From CAZLPW01 sp964561495 (GTDB lineage: Bacteria; Fidelibacterota; Marinisomatia; Marinisomatales; UBA1611), in contig CAZLPW010000107.1 in NCBI GenBank assembly GCA_964561495.1, positions 1 through 5,949 on the forward strand: a stretch of DNA of 5,949 nt, given 5' to 3'. The notes beneath the pieces are model-generated. The model did no database searches. It was given only the letters and a program-made list of their open reading frames with translations, and was not told the origin of the DNA. Shown piece after piece: positions 5,462 to 5,949 of the stretch (position 1 is its first letter; each line of letters begins with the position of its first letter). Made by a program: the position numbers and the translations under genes.

Positions 5462-5949
5462 TTACCATCTACCAAGCGAATCCATTTTAAAAAATGTAGA
5501 ACTGGTTACGATGAATCCATTATCATAGGCTGCAACAACATCGGTTGCATTAAGACCTTGTTCAGATGGAATATTATTCCTGACAAATATTTGATTGCCG
5601 TTCCATGGATTATAGCCCCATAGTTTTATCCTAACATCATCCCATCCAGTGGGAGGTACTTTCATTCCAGCAACCATAAGCACCGTTTCATTATTATTTA
5701 CCGCCAGCGAGATTCCGATATCATACCAGCCATTACCTCCTGCTAATTTATTCCAAATGACATTGCCATCTAATGAAAAGCGAATCAACCGCATGGCTGC
5801 AATACCATCATCAATGAAACTCCATCCAGTAGCAACATAGCTACCATCTGATAGTTTAATTACATCATTCGCTTTATCATATCTATCATTTTGTCCTATC
5901 TCAAGTGACCACTCTTCATCACCATTTGCATCAATTTTCATGATCCAAA
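5462..5949 (-). CDS. Beta-propeller repeat protein, C-terminal part (cut by window edge)
   Basis: Only the last 162 or so residues are visible. The Met at 5941 is not the start: the frame stays open to the edge and reads W-I before it, completing a repeat strand (WIMKIDANGDEEW). The visible part holds the end of one blade, two full blades (DVIKLSDGSYVATGW to DGNVIWNKLAGGN, then GISLAVNN to GNQIFVRNN) and a last incomplete blade from DVVAAYDNGFIV to MDSLGRW and the stop. The pattern DGSYxxxG, loop, xRFSxxGxxxW, GG is the same as in the lipoprotein at 3282-4559, so the two are probably paralogues. As in that protein, the final blade lacks its last strand, which the unseen N-terminus would supply. 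A lipoprotein signal is expected beyond the edge but cannot be seen. Function unknown. Confidence 0.8.
   Translation of the reverse strand, partial: WIMKIDANGDEEWSLEIGQNDRYDKANDVIKLSDGSYVATGWSFIDDGIAAMRLIRFSLDGNVIWNKLAGGNGWYDIGISLAVNNNETVLMVAGMKVPPTGWDDVRIKLWGYNPWNGNQIFVRNNIPSEQGLNATDVVAAYDNGFIVTSSTFFKMDSLGRW

Noticed and set aside
1..5949. Defence system, CRISPR array or mobile element
   Set aside because: No repeats-with-spacers, transposase, integrase, terminal inverted repeats or known defence domains are visible; the MBL and S9 proteins have ordinary envelope-enzyme features.

Overview
The window is AT-rich and gene-dense. It holds three complete genes of recognisable families (an MBL-fold hydrolase, an S9 serine peptidase and a PhzF-like protein) and two related beta-propeller proteins, one complete and one cut by the right edge. 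Three features point to a Gram-negative bacterium of the Bacteroidota / Fibrobacterota-Chlorobiota / Marinimicrobia sort, probably environmental or marine. These are a lipoprotein signal ending in Cys followed by an acidic stretch (C-EDDE), genes with little or no Shine-Dalgarno sequence beside one with a clear AGGAG, and low GC. This placement is an inference from style; no rRNA or other marker gene is present.

Layout, left to right. Positions 1-115 are intergenic, with a small 10-bp tandem repeat and possibly the last codons of a gene lying outside the window. A NAPE-PLD/RomA-like metallo-beta-lactamase-fold hydrolase with an N-terminal hydrophobic segment lies on the minus strand (116-1156). 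It diverges from an exported S9-family serine peptidase on the plus strand (1240-3225). The 83-bp gap between them carries two overlapping inverted repeats, one of which ends in the peptidase ribosome binding site. The peptidase then converges on a minus-strand block of three genes with gaps of about 60 bp. In transcription order these are the C-terminal part of a beta-propeller protein (5949 to 5462, running in from the right edge), a PhzF-family protein (5402 to 4620) and a complete seven-bladed beta-propeller lipoprotein that starts with GTG (4559 to 3282). A weak hairpin plus T-tract, readable in the minus direction, sits between the convergent ends.

Four of the five genes appear to act outside the cytoplasm or could do so: the exported peptidase, the membrane-targeted MBL hydrolase, the lipoprotein and probably its partial relative. 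PhzF-like proteins are cytoplasmic. No shared pathway can be read from the gene set, and I see no defence system, mobile element, CRISPR array, tRNA or rRNA. The most distinctive points are the two related propeller genes flanking phzF, the palindrome over the peptidase RBS, and the nearly exact spacing of NAPE-PLD metal ligands in the MBL protein. I do not see convincing evidence for a new multi-gene system.
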